Positions 13,686 to 21,993 of a stretch of 23,114 bases of DNA are shown here, piece by piece. The DNA is taken from contig JADFGH010000001.1 of assembly GCA_022567775.1 (NCBI GenBank), positions 1-23,114 of the forward strand. Reading direction: 5' to 3'. A model generated the notes under the pieces. It saw nothing but the letters and a program-made list of their open reading frames with translations. It made no database searches and was not told where the DNA came from. Position numbers and translations under genes: made by a program. Position 1 is the stretch's first letter. The number at the start of each line of letters is the position of its first letter. Source of the stretch: Pseudomonadota bacterium. GTDB taxonomy: Bacteria > Pseudomonadota > Gammaproteobacteria > Steroidobacterales > Woeseiaceae.

Positions 13686-14366
13686 ATGTTCAAAGTGCGG
13701 CGCGCGCTTGTCAGCGTTTCTGACAAGCGTAATTTGATTCCGTTTGCCCAGGGGCTACAGCGCCTGGGTGCAGAAATTCTGTCGACCGGCGGCACCTGCC
13801 GGCAACTTAACGAAGCGGGCATCGACGCCGTCGAGGTGTCATCCAGGACCGGGTTTCCCGAGATTATGGGCGGCCGGGTCAAAACATTGCACCCGATCAT
13901 TCATGGCGGACTGCTGGGCCGGCGCGGCACCGACGATGACGTCATGACCGAGCATGGCATCGAACCCATCGACCTGCTGGCCGTTAACCTGTATCCGTTC
14001 GAGGAAACCATCAGCAGAGCCGACGCATCGCTTGCGGACGCCATCGAGAATATTGATATCGGGGGGCCCGCCATGATCAGGGCGGCGTCCAAGAATCATG
14101 ATGGCGTTGTCGTTGTCGTCGATCCGGATGACTACAATGCGATCCTCGATGCGCTTCAGTCCGATCAAATGACAGAAGAATACCGCCGCAGCCTGGCGGC
14201 AAAAGCTTATGCGCTCACTGCAAGCTATGACATTGCAATTACCCGCTATCTTTCGGCATTGGATGAGGAATCGCGGCTCGTCGCTCTCGGACGTCCTGTC
14301 CTCCGCGACATTAGTGCGTCCCTGCACACAAAGCCGCTCCCACATTCCTGCTGTTGGCACCCGTAG
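13686..14366 (+). pseudogene. purH: Truncated purH: IMP cyclohydrolase domain only
   Basis: Full PurH is a bifunctional enzyme of about 520 residues: an N-terminal IMP cyclohydrolase (about 1-200) and a C-terminal AICAR formyltransferase, performing the last two steps of IMP synthesis. Here only 226 residues remain. The cyclohydrolase half is complete by motif: RRALVSVSDK, STGGTCRQL, GRVKTLHPIIHGGLL, NLYPFEET, ENIDIGGPAMIRAASKNH and VVVDPDDY, ending near SYDIAITRYLS. From about residue 194 the protein is encoded by an interspersed repeat (ESRLVALGR..., DISASLHTKPLPH) and stops at a repeat-borne TAG. No trace of the transformylase domain or of the usual downstream purD is present before relA. 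It could be a pseudogene, a split enzyme with a separate transformylase elsewhere, or the product of an assembly join at a repeat. Confidence 0.88.
14267..14344 (-). repeat. Mosaic hairpin repeat at the 3' end of truncated purH
   Basis: This is a 78-nt copy. Read on the minus strand it has the head TGTGGGAGCGGCTTTGTGTG, the hairpin GTGCAGGGACGCAC, the middle block ATGTCGCGGAG, the hairpin GGACAGGACGTCC and the tail GAGAGCGACGAGCCGCGATT. Head and tail match the long copy after tlpA, and the layout matches copy 3 in the DUF3426 gene. Confidence 0.85.
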
Positions 14367-14387
14367 GAGCGCCGTCCCGGCGCGATT
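14363..14387 (+). repeat. REP-like hairpin between purH fragment and relA
   Basis: GTAGGAGCGCC-GTCCC-GGCGCGATT has a stem GCGCC/GGCGC (14369-14383). Its TAG (14364-14366) terminates the purH fragment, and its far end overlaps the relA stop codon (14387-14389, minus strand). It could act as a two-way transcription barrier, but there is no T-tract for a classical terminator. Confidence 0.75.
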
Positions 14388-16519
14388 CAATTCCGGCGGC
14401 GGACCGAGGTTACATTCGGTAATTGTTCGAGCCGGTTGATGACGCGGCTGAGTGTCGGCAGACCGGGCACCGAGACATCTAAATCCATCGTCACCTGCAT
14501 CGACTGTTTGTCGGTCTGTGTCTGGATGCTGTCGACACTGACATTTTCGTCGGCAAATACACTGCTGACATCGCGCAGCAGGCCTTGCCGGTCGAATGCA
14601 TGCAGTTGCAACTCTGCCGGATAAATGGCGTCGGCGGCATTTCCCCAGTCAACGTCAATGACTCGCTCCGGATGACGGGCATGCAGGCTCAGGTAATTGC
14701 CGCAGTCCTGGCGATGAATACTGACGCCGCGGCCTTTCGTGATGTATCCAATAATGTCCTCAGGCGGCACCGGACGGCAGCAGCGTGCGAAATTGCATAG
14801 CAAATCCCCAACGCCGCTGATCGCGATGCCAGCAGAGCCGGATTTCTTCTGCGGTGACTGTCGCCGCTTGCGAATGACCTCCGCCGGTTCTTCCCGCCGC
14901 AGGTTCTGCACGGCTGAGGCGATCGAGGCCGCAGTAATGTCGCCGGCACCCAGGGCGATGTACAACGCGTCGTTGTTGCCGAACTTCAACTGTTTGGCCA
15001 GCTCTTGCGTAGCAAGGTCGCGAACATTCAGGCGCCCAAGTTCCCGCTCGAGCATTTCACGACCCTGGCGCTTGTTCTGCTCCTTGTCCCGTTGACGAAA
15101 CCAGCTTCGAACCTTGGTGCGACTCCGGGATGCGGCCAGGTAACCGAGTTGCGGACTCAGCCAGTCGCGACTCGGTTGTGGGTTCTTGCCCGTGATGATT
15201 TCAATCTTGTCGCCATTTTGGACTTTGTAAGTCAACGGCACGATACGGCCGTTGACCTTGGCGCCGCGGCAGCGATGTCCGACTTGTGTGTGCACATGGT
15301 AGGCGAAGTCGAGCGGCGTCGAGTTGGCCGGCATCTCGACGACATCGCCTTTGGGGCTTACCGCATAAACGCGGTCCTCGAATATGTCGCCGCGAATCTG
15401 CTCGAGAAGATCGCCATCGTGCCCGGTCGGTTCCAGTAAACTGCGCAACAGGTGTATTTTCTGATCGAACGATGCTGTGCTCGTGCCGCCTTCCTTGTAG
15501 CGCCAGTGTGCGGCGACGCCGAGTTCTGCATGGCGATGCATGTCATGAGTTCTGATCTGCACCTCGAGCGTCTGTCTGTCAGGCCCGATAACGGCAGTAT
15601 GCAGCGACTGGTAATTGTTGTCTTTCGGATTCGCAATATAGTCGTCAAACTCGCCCGGCAAATACGACCAGAGATTATGCACAACGCCTAATGCTGCATA
15701 ACAGTCGCTGACATCGCTGACGAGGACCCGCACCGCCCGGACATCGAAGATTTGGTCCAGGCCGCGGTTCTTTTTCTGCATTTTTCTCCAGATGCTGAAA
15801 ATGTGTTTGGGCCTGCCACTGATATCGGCAACGATGTCATTCCTTGCAAGTTCCGCTCCCAGCGTATCTTTCAGTTGCTCGATAAACGACTCGCGTTCAT
15901 TGCGCTTTTCTTTCAGTGTTTTCGCAATGTGCCTGTAGGTATCCGGCTCGAGATAGCGAAATGCCAGGTCCTCCAGCTCCCATTTGAACTGCCATACGCC
16001 CAGCCGGTTCGCCAGCGGCGCATAGATCTCCTGTGTTTCCACGGCAAGCGAGCGCTGTTCGGCCACATCTGCGGACTTTGCAAGGCGCAATCGGTACAGT
16101 TGTTCTGCAATGCGCACCAGGACCAGCCGCGCGTCGGACACCACCGCGAGCAGCATCTTGCGCAGTGCCTCCGACTGCTGAACGGCAAGTGCCTCACCCG
16201 GCTGCCAGTTGGGCGGGAGCGTGAAGCTCCCCAGTTGCACCAGCCCCTGAACGAGCTCCGGCAGACCCTCGATTTTCAGCTTCTGCAGATCCTTCAGCCC
16301 AATCAGGCCCTCTCTGCGCAGTGGATAGACCCGTACCGCCGCAACCAGGGCCTGCGGCAGCGCCAGCGGCTCCAGGATTAAACAAATCTGCTCACCCTGC
16401 AGGCGCGCCGCCAGGATATCCGGGCGATCCGGCAGGGTGGCTGCAAAATCATCGACCCGGGTGACAATAACGGCGGGTTCGGCATCGATCTGCCTGTTTT
16501 CGGTTTCAGAAATAGCCAT
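14387..16519 (-). CDS. relA: RelA-type (p)ppGpp synthetase
   Basis: This 710-residue protein belongs to the long RSH family. The N-terminal third resembles the hydrolase fold but lacks the HD catalytic motif, so hydrolase activity is unlikely. The synthetase domain (about 235-345) has RPKHIFSIWRKMQKK, FDVRAVRVL and GEFDDYIANPKDNNYQSLHT; the EFDD form (E290-D293) marks the synthetase-only RelA rather than SpoT. Then come a TGS domain (about 382-445, VYAVSPKGDVVEMP), a helical part, a cysteine-containing zinc-finger/RIS region (CNFARCCRPVPPEDIIGYIT) and a C-terminal ACT domain. It responds to amino-acid starvation on ribosomes. It is divergent from yebC and convergent with the truncated purH, about 20 nt away. 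Confidence 0.93.
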   Translation of the reverse strand: MAISETENRQIDAEPAVIVTRVDDFAATLPDRPDILAARLQGEQICLILEPLALPQALVAAVRVYPLRREGLIGLKDLQKLKIEGLPELVQGLVQLGSFTLPPNWQPGEALAVQQSEALRKMLLAVVSDARLVLVRIAEQLYRLRLAKSADVAEQRSLAVETQEIYAPLANRLGVWQFKWELEDLAFRYLEPDTYRHIAKTLKEKRNERESFIEQLKDTLGAELARNDIVADISGRPKHIFSIWRKMQKKNRGLDQIFDVRAVRVLVSDVSDCYAALGVVHNLWSYLPGEFDDYIANPKDNNYQSLHTAVIGPDRQTLEVQIRTHDMHRHAELGVAAHWRYKEGGTSTASFDQKIHLLRSLLEPTGHDGDLLEQIRGDIFEDRVYAVSPKGDVVEMPANSTPLDFAYHVHTQVGHRCRGAKVNGRIVPLTYKVQNGDKIEIITGKNPQPSRDWLSPQLGYLAASRSRTKVRSWFRQRDKEQNKRQGREMLERELGRLNVRDLATQELAKQLKFGNNDALYIALGAGDITAASIASAVQNLRREEPAEVIRKRRQSPQKKSGSAGIAISGVGDLLCNFARCCRPVPPEDIIGYITKGRGVSIHRQDCGNYLSLHARHPERVIDVDWGNAADAIYPAELQLHAFDRQGLLRDVSSVFADENVSVDSIQTQTDKQSMQVTMDLDVSVPGLPTLSRVINRLEQLPNVTSVRRRN

Positions 16520-16618
16520 TTGGCGGATTTAGACGGGTGTGCGGGAATCTTTTAACCGTTATCATACGCCGTGATATTGGGCGAAACATCGGCAATTAGC
16601 AGGCAGCAGCGTGTGCCC

Positions 16619-16636
16619 GCACCCGCACGCGGGTGC
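16619..16636 (+). other. Hairpin in the yebC leader
   Basis: GCACCCG-CACG-CGGGTGC forms a 7-bp stem with a 4-nt loop, about 40 nt before the yebC start. There is no T-tract. It could be a structured leader or coincidence. Confidence 0.3.
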
Positions 16637-16674
16637 TGAATGGAACATCCGGGAACCGGCGAGAATCTCAGCTT

Positions 16675-17418
16675 ATGGCGGGACACAGTAAATGGGCGAA
16701 TATCCAGCACCGCAAGGGCGCCCAGGACAAGAAGCGCGGCAAGCTCTTCACCAAGCTGATCCGGGAAATTACCATCGCCGCGCGTATCGGCGGCGGCGAA
16801 ATTGCAGCCAATCCACGGCTGCGGCTGGCAGTCGACAAGGCGAAGTCGCAAAGCATGCCAAAGGACAACATCGATCGCGCCATCAAACGTGGATCGGGTG
16901 ACCTCGACGGCGTGGAGTACGTCGAAATCCGTTATGAGGGCTACGGCCCGGGCGGGGCGGCCGTAATAGTGGACTGCATGACGGACAACAAGAACCGTAC
17001 GGTTGCCGAGGTGCGGCACGCGTTCGCAAAATTTGGCGGCAACCTGGGCGCTGACGGATCGGTCAGTTACATATTCAATCATGTCGGCCTCCTGAATTAC
17101 CCGGCCGGCAGCGACGAACTCGCGCTGATGGATGCGGCCATAGATGCCGGCGCCGAGGACGTCATTGTCGACGACGATAAATCCATCGAAGTGCTGACCG
17201 ATCCCGCAGATTTTGAGGAAGTCCTTGACACGATGAGAGCGTCCGGATTCGAGCCCGAGCATGCCGAGCTGACGATGCGCTCATCGACCAGCACCGATCT
17301 CGGGTTGCAGGCTGCTGGTTCGATGATCAAAATGCTCGAAATGCTGGAGGATCTGGACGACGTCCAGAACGTCTACAGCAACGCCGACATTGCGGATGAA
17401 GTGTTGGCCCGACTTTGA
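16675..17418 (+). CDS. yebC: YebC/PmpR family protein (translation factor / regulator)
   Basis: The start at ATG 16675 gives [20 protein letters not shown], the canonical beginning of the family; an upstream in-frame ATG at 16633 is rejected. The 247-residue product shows [51 protein letters not shown] and the acidic middle domain [13 protein letters not shown]. YebC-type proteins were first described as DNA-binding regulators, and more recently some members were shown to help ribosomes through proline-rich stretches. It is located directly upstream of ruvCAB, the standard neighbourhood, and lies 8 nt before ruvC. Confidence 0.95.
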   Translation: MAGHSKWANIQHRKGAQDKKRGKLFTKLIREITIAARIGGGEIAANPRLRLAVDKAKSQSMPKDNIDRAIKRGSGDLDGVEYVEIRYEGYGPGGAAVIVDCMTDNKNRTVAEVRHAFAKFGGNLGADGSVSYIFNHVGLLNYPAGSDELALMDAAIDAGAEDVIVDDDKSIEVLTDPADFEEVLDTMRASGFEPEHAELTMRSSTSTDLGLQAAGSMIKMLEMLEDLDDVQNVYSNADIADEVLARL

Positions 17419-17426
17419 GGTGATTT

Positions 17427-17951
17427 TTGACGGTACGCCTGCGCATTCTTGGAATTGACCCCGGGTCACGCCTGACCGGGTTCGCGGTCCTTGACTGCCA
17501 TCAGGATTGCGCCACCTATGTCGCCAGTGGCGCTGTCAAGACTGTTGAGGGCGCCTTCAAAGACCGGCTCAGGCTCATTTTTCAATCGATCAATGCAATC
17601 GTTGCGGAATACCGGCCGGATGTGCTCGCTATAGAAAGTGTCTTCGTACACAAGAACGCCAGCAGCGCACTGAAGCTGGGGCATGCCCGGTCCGCCGCTA
17701 TTTGCGCCACTTTCGAGTTTGACCTCGAGGTATTTGAATACGCGCCGCGCGAGATCAAGCAGGCGGTCGTCGGTACCGGAGCTGCGACCAAAGCCCAGGT
17801 CCAGCACATGGTTCGTGCGCTGCTGAAACTCGATGGCGATCCGTCTCCGGACGCAGCAGACGCGCTGGCAACGGCACTTTGTCACGCCAATCAGCGCCGC
17901 TTGCAGGCCACGCTGCGCGGCGTCAAAGCGATGGCAGGCGGCGTCCAGTGA
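17427..17951 (+). CDS. ruvC: Holliday junction endonuclease RuvC
   Basis: RuvC cuts Holliday junctions as a dimer in complex with RuvAB. The protein has 174 residues and begins at TTG 17427, since no ATG or GTG lies closer before the conserved LRILGIDPGSRLTGFAV. The four catalytic acids can be placed as D11 (GIDPGS), E70 (AIESVF), D142 and D145 (PDAADALA), equivalent to E. coli D7, E66, D138 and D141. Its last codon overlaps the ruvA start (GTGA), so the two are translationally coupled. Confidence 0.96.
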   Translation: MTVRLRILGIDPGSRLTGFAVLDCHQDCATYVASGAVKTVEGAFKDRLRLIFQSINAIVAEYRPDVLAIESVFVHKNASSALKLGHARSAAICATFEFDLEVFEYAPREIKQAVVGTGAATKAQVQHMVRALLKLDGDPSPDAADALATALCHANQRRLQATLRGVKAMAGGVQ

Positions 17952-18538
17952 TCGGATCTCTGCAAGGCCGGCTCATTATCAAACAGACACCTTTGATCAT
18001 CGTTGAGTGCGCCGGCGTCGGTTATGAAGTAGAAACCCCGATGTCCACATTTCTTGAGCTGCCGGCCGTCGGCACTGAAATCTTCCTGCACACGCATCAC
18101 CTGGTTCGTGATGACGCGCAGTTGCTGTACGGCTTCTCCACTGAGGATGAGAAGGTCCTGTTTCGCCTGCTGCTCAAGGTCAGCGGTGTCGGCGCGAAAT
18201 TGGGACTGTCAGTACTCTCGGGAATGGGCGTAGGCGACTTCGAACGCTGTGTCCGCTACGAGGATACGGCGATGCTGGTCAGGATTCCGGGCGTGGGCAA
18301 AAAGACCGCAGAACGTCTGATTATCGAAATGCGCGACAGGATCGGGCAGTCGCCTGCGCAGGCAATCATGGCGAAGGCCGGCAAGGTGGCAACCGACCCA
18401 CGCAGCGAAGCCTTTGATGCCCTGGTTGCCCTTGGTTACAAACCCGCCGAGGTCAAACGGCTGCTTGCTAAACTGGACATCGAAGACAAATCGGCGGCAG
18501 ACATCATCCGACTGGCACTAAGGCAGGCTGTAACCTGA
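17948..18538 (+). CDS. ruvA: Holliday junction branch migration protein RuvA
   Basis: RuvA binds the four-way junction as a tetramer and loads RuvB. The start at GTG 17948 gives the family's usual MIGSLQGRL beginning (196 residues). It shows the OB-fold domain I, two helix-hairpin-helix motifs in domain II ([16 protein letters not shown] and [18 protein letters not shown]) and domain III ([20 protein letters not shown]), which contacts RuvB. It overlaps ruvC by 4 nt and ruvB by 1 nt (TGATG). Confidence 0.96.
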   Translation: MIGSLQGRLIIKQTPLIIVECAGVGYEVETPMSTFLELPAVGTEIFLHTHHLVRDDAQLLYGFSTEDEKVLFRLLLKVSGVGAKLGLSVLSGMGVGDFERCVRYEDTAMLVRIPGVGKKTAERLIIEMRDRIGQSPAQAIMAKAGKVATDPRSEAFDALVALGYKPAEVKRLLAKLDIEDKSAADIIRLALRQAVT

Positions 18539-19587
18539 TGAGCGCTATAGAGCATGACCGCATATCGAGCGCCATTCCCCGGGAAGAGGACAAGGCGTTC
18601 GATCGGGCCATTCGGCCAAAGACCCTGCGTGATTTCATCGGGCAATCCAAGGTCAAACAGCAAATGGACATATTCATCACCGCGGCGAGAAATCGCACGG
18701 AGGCACTTGACCATCTGTTGATATTCGGCCCGCCGGGTCTCGGCAAGACCACGCTGGCACACATCGTCGCCAACGAGATGAAAGTCAATATGCGTCATAC
18801 GTCGGGCCCGGTGCTGGAAAGACCTGGCGACCTGGCTGCGATCCTGACCAACCTGGAACCGAACGATGTGTTGTTCGTGGACGAGATTCATCGGCTGAGT
18901 CCGGTGGTCGAGGAAGTCCTTTATCCCGCGATGGAGGATTTTCAGCTCGACATCATAATTGGCGAGGGTCCGGCGGCCCGCTCGATCAAGCTGGATTTGC
19001 CGCCATTCACCCTGGTTGGCGCCACCACGCGTGCCGGCCTGCTGACATCACCGCTCAGGGACCGCTTCGGCATCGTGCAACGACTCGAGTTTTACTCAAC
19101 GGAGGAACTCGAACAGATCGCTGAGCGGTCTGCGCGCATCCTGAACCTGCCGCTGGATGCGGGCGGAGGCCGGCAGATCGCGGGCAGGGCACGAGGCACG
19201 CCGCGCATCGTCAATCGCCTGTTGCGCCGGGTGCGTGATTACGCGGAGGTGGAGGCTGAGGGCGTGGTAACCGAGTCAGTCGCAATCAGCGCGATGGATA
19301 TGCTGGACGTCGATCCCAACGGCTTCGACGCGATGGACAGGCGCCTGCTGCAAACCATCATCGAGAAGTTTGATGGCGGGCCGGTGGGCGTTGAGTCCCT
19401 GGCTGCAGCCCTGGGCGAGGAGCGGGGCACGATCGAAGATGTGCTCGAACCTTATTTGATACAACAGGGATTCATGATGCGCACGGCGCGTGGCAGGGTG
19501 GCCACCCGCAACGCCTATTTGCATTTTGGCCTGACGCCACCGGCACGGGAAGCCATTCCGGAGCTACCGCTTTTCGAGCAACCCTGA
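18538..19587 (+). CDS. ruvB: Holliday junction branch migration ATPase RuvB
   Basis: RuvB is the hexameric AAA+ motor that drives branch migration with RuvA. The 349-residue product carries Walker [10 protein letters not shown] (residues 64-72), Walker [11 protein letters not shown] (111-120), the sensor region [11 protein letters not shown] and a C-terminal winged helix with [15 protein letters not shown]. The N-terminal [11 protein letters not shown] motif is present. The start ATG overlaps the ruvA stop. Confidence 0.97.
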   Translation: MSAIEHDRISSAIPREEDKAFDRAIRPKTLRDFIGQSKVKQQMDIFITAARNRTEALDHLLIFGPPGLGKTTLAHIVANEMKVNMRHTSGPVLERPGDLAAILTNLEPNDVLFVDEIHRLSPVVEEVLYPAMEDFQLDIIIGEGPAARSIKLDLPPFTLVGATTRAGLLTSPLRDRFGIVQRLEFYSTEELEQIAERSARILNLPLDAGGGRQIAGRARGTPRIVNRLLRRVRDYAEVEAEGVVTESVAISAMDMLDVDPNGFDAMDRRLLQTIIEKFDGGPVGVESLAAALGEERGTIEDVLEPYLIQQGFMMRTARGRVATRNAYLHFGLTPPAREAIPELPLFEQP

Positions 19588-19605
19588 GCTATACGTCGCG
19601 AGCTA

Positions 19606-20031
19606 TTGGACAATTCGAGCAGTCATAAGCCCTTCGCCTGGCCAGTCCGCGTTTATTACGAGGACACGGATGCACAAGGGCGGGTTTATTTCGCGAACTA
19701 TTTCAAGTTCATGGAACGCGCCAGGACGGAATGGTTGCGCTATCTCGGTGTCGAACAGGATGTTCTCCTGAATGAGGAACGGAGATTCTTCGTGGTAGTG
19801 GAGTCGCAGGCAGATTTCCTGATTCCAGCGAATTTCAATGACGAATTGCTGGTAACGGTGGATCTGTTGAAAGTCTCGCGAGCGAGTTTTCTGATCAAGC
19901 AGGAAATCTATCGCAAGAATTCCGCAAGCGAATTATTGTGCCGGGGCACGACACGAGCTGCATTCCTGAATGCGGACACGTACAAGCCGGTCAAGGTAGC
20001 CGCTGCAATGTTTGAGGACCCTGAAAAATGA
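19606..20031 (+). CDS. ybgC: YbgC-type acyl-CoA thioesterase of the Tol-Pal operon
   Basis: This hotdog-fold thioesterase is conserved as the first gene of tol-pal operons and is linked to phospholipid metabolism. The product has 141 residues from a TTG start at 19606, and WPVRVYYEDTDAQGRVYFAN matches the family's N-terminus. The catalytic aspartate is kept (D22). The position of the active-site histidine of E. coli YbgC (H25, in GGVVYH) is phenylalanine here (QGRVYF, F29), as in some other 4-hydroxybenzoyl-CoA thioesterase relatives. The stop overlaps the tolQ start by 4 nt (ATGA). Confidence 0.92.
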   Translation: MDNSSSHKPFAWPVRVYYEDTDAQGRVYFANYFKFMERARTEWLRYLGVEQDVLLNEERRFFVVVESQADFLIPANFNDELLVTVDLLKVSRASFLIKQEIYRKNSASELLCRGTTRAAFLNADTYKPVKVAAAMFEDPEK

Positions 20032-20717
20032 CAACAGATATGTCGATCCTGAGCCTGGTAATGGGTGCGAGTTTCATAGTGCAATTCGTACTCCTGATTT
20101 TGCTGGCTACGTCAGTCGCTTCCTGGAACATCATATTTACCAAGCGCAGGCTGATACGCCGGACTAAATCTGCGTCGGATGATTTCGAAGCCAGCTTCTG
20201 GTCCGGCGGTGACCTGAATACGCTGTATCGCAGCGCCAGCCGGCAAAAAGGCGGCAGCAGCGGCATGGCCAGCATTTTCGAATCGGGCTTCAGGGAGTTC
20301 AATCGCGTCTCCCAACAAGGCGATGTGGAACCGGACAAAGTCGTGGAGGAATGCCGGCGGGCAATGCGTGTATCGCAGATGCGCGAGGTCGACAGGCTCG
20401 AGCAAAGTCTCGCAACGCTTGCGACCATCGGATCAACCAGCCCGTATGTCGGCCTGTTTGGAACCGTCTGGGGCATCATGAATTCCTTCCGGGCGCTCGG
20501 CAATGTGCAGTCTGCAACGCTCGCAATGGTGGCCCCGGGCATCGCAGAGGCGCTGATTGCCACGGCGATGGGATTATTTGCAGCCATACCGGCGGTGATT
20601 GCCTACAACCGCTATGCCGACAAGGTGGTGCGGCTCGAAATTCGCTACGACGGTTTCATGGAAGAATTTTCGAGCATTCTGCAAAGACACGCACGCAGTC
20701 AGCGAAAGGCAGTTTGA
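20028..20717 (+). CDS. tolQ: TolQ, proton-channel subunit of the Tol-Pal system
   Basis: TolQ with TolR forms the inner-membrane motor that energises TolA for outer-membrane constriction during division. The 229-residue product has the first membrane helix at about 8-32, a cytoplasmic loop, then two helices in the conserved LATIGSTSPYVGLFGTVWGI and VAPGIAEALIATAMGLFAAI regions, typical of the TolQ/ExbB/MotA family. It overlaps ybgC by 4 nt and precedes tolR by 1 nt. Confidence 0.96.
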   Translation: MTTDMSILSLVMGASFIVQFVLLILLATSVASWNIIFTKRRLIRRTKSASDDFEASFWSGGDLNTLYRSASRQKGGSSGMASIFESGFREFNRVSQQGDVEPDKVVEECRRAMRVSQMREVDRLEQSLATLATIGSTSPYVGLFGTVWGIMNSFRALGNVQSATLAMVAPGIAEALIATAMGLFAAIPAVIAYNRYADKVVRLEIRYDGFMEEFSSILQRHARSQRKAV

Positions 20718-20718
20718 G

Positions 20719-21180
20719 ATGCGTTCACCCATGCAAAAACGCAAACTGATTGGCGAGATCAACGTCGTCCCTTACATCGACGTCATGCTGGTGCTGCTGG
20801 TCATATTCATGGTGACTGCACCGCTGCTGACGCAGGGTGTCACTGTTGAGCTGCCTAAAGCAGGCGCTGAACCGATCGCGAATGTTTCGAATCATCCGCC
20901 GCTCGTCGTCAGTGTCGATGCCGAGGGCAACCTGTACATCAATGTCGGGGATGATGAAGACGAACCGGTATCAGGAAAGGATATCGTGGCGCGTACCGGT
21001 GCCGTGCTGCGCAATCGTCCAGATACGCCCGTGCTCATCAAAGCGGACCGGCACGTTCAGTACGGCTTCGTCGTCGGCGCAATGGTATTGCTGCAACAGG
21101 GAGGCGCTGAACACGTCGGTTTCGTCACCGACCCGCTGGATACCTATCCGGTACCGGAAGAAGGCGATCTGAAACGTTGA
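20719..21180 (+). CDS. tolR: TolR, motor partner of TolQ
   Basis: TolR is a single-helix inner-membrane protein whose membrane aspartate takes part in proton flow. I chose ATG 20719 (MRSPMQKRKLIGEINVVPYI), giving 153 residues; a longer frame from 20599 overlaps tolQ and is not supported. The helix with the key aspartate is VVPYIDVMLVLLVIFMVTAP. The periplasmic ExbD/TolR domain follows, including VLIKADRHVQYGFV. The end overlaps tolA by 4 nt. Confidence 0.95.
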   Translation: MRSPMQKRKLIGEINVVPYIDVMLVLLVIFMVTAPLLTQGVTVELPKAGAEPIANVSNHPPLVVSVDAEGNLYINVGDDEDEPVSGKDIVARTGAVLRNRPDTPVLIKADRHVQYGFVVGAMVLLQQGGAEHVGFVTDPLDTYPVPEEGDLKR

Positions 21181-21980
21181 TACGCGACAAGCACAACATC
21201 GTTCCGCTGTTCCTTGCCGCGGTTTTTCATGTGCTGATTTTCGGCGGGCTGGTGCTGGCTATCGATTTTTCATCGCCGGCGTATCCGGCCGTGCCGCTTG
21301 CCATCACCGCGACCCTCATTACGGAAGCAGACCTGCCGAAAGCTCCGCCGGTTGAGGAACCGGAGCCCGAGCCGCAACCGGAACCGGACACCTCCGTCGA
21401 GGACCGGATCCGCGCAGAGGAAGTCAGGCGGCAGGCAGACATGCGCGAGGAGCAGGAACGCATTCGTCTCGAAGAACAGGCCGATCAGAAGCGCCGGCAG
21501 GAGGAAGCGGCTGAGCGCAAGCGGCGCCAGGAACAAGAGGTCGAACGATTACGGGCAGAGGCAGAGCGCAAGCGGCTCGAGGATATCGAACGGCAGCAGT
21601 TGGAAAATCAGCGCCTGCGCCTGGAGGCTGAAGAAGCCGAGTTGCAAAAAAGGCGGCAGGCTGAACTGGATGCCGAAGATATGCGGCTGGCAGCGCTGAG
21701 TGCCAATGACACAATGCGCTGGGTGTTCGCGCTGCAACAACAGATTGCGCGGAATTTCGTTCTGCCTGCTTCTGCCCCTGAAAACCTCGAATGCGTGGTC
21801 CACATCCGGCAACTTCCGGGTGGTCAGGTGGTCAGTGTTGAGGTCGGCCGCTGCAACGGCGATGAGTCAGTACGTCGCGCCATTGAAGCAGCGGTTTACA
21901 AGGCTTCGCCACTACCGTCACCGGACAATCCGGGTGTTTTTGATCGGGACTTGCGGATCACGTTCAAACCTGAACAATAG
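21177..21980 (+). CDS. tolA: TolA, periplasm-spanning protein
   Basis: TolA links the TolQR motor to Pal and TolB. It starts at TTG 21177, overlapping the tolR stop (TTGA). The 267-residue product has an N-terminal membrane helix (about 10-29), a proline/glutamate segment (PPVEEPEPEPQPEP), a long charged coiled coil of E/R/K/Q repeats (about 75-178) and a C-terminal globular domain (about 183-267) with two cysteines (ECVV and GRCNG). It is much shorter than E. coli TolA (421 residues), mainly through a shorter coiled coil, which is common outside the enterics. Confidence 0.93.
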   Translation: MIRDKHNIVPLFLAAVFHVLIFGGLVLAIDFSSPAYPAVPLAITATLITEADLPKAPPVEEPEPEPQPEPDTSVEDRIRAEEVRRQADMREEQERIRLEEQADQKRRQEEAAERKRRQEQEVERLRAEAERKRLEDIERQQLENQRLRLEAEEAELQKRRQAELDAEDMRLAALSANDTMRWVFALQQQIARNFVLPASAPENLECVVHIRQLPGGQVVSVEVGRCNGDESVRRAIEAAVYKASPLPSPDNPGVFDRDLRITFKPEQ

Positions 21981-21993
21981 AGGCACTTCTGGT

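Noticed and set aside
14369..14383. Rho-independent terminator between purH and relA
   Set aside because: The hairpin is GC-rich but has no following T-tract on either strand, and it matches the interspersed repeat.
14387..16519. Annotation as bifunctional SpoT
   Set aside because: The HD hydrolase motif is missing and the synthetase motif is the EFDD form typical of RelA.
16633..16675. Earlier start for yebC at ATG 16633
   Set aside because: The extra 14 residues do not resemble the family, whose members begin MAGHSKW as at 16675, and they overlap a leader hairpin.
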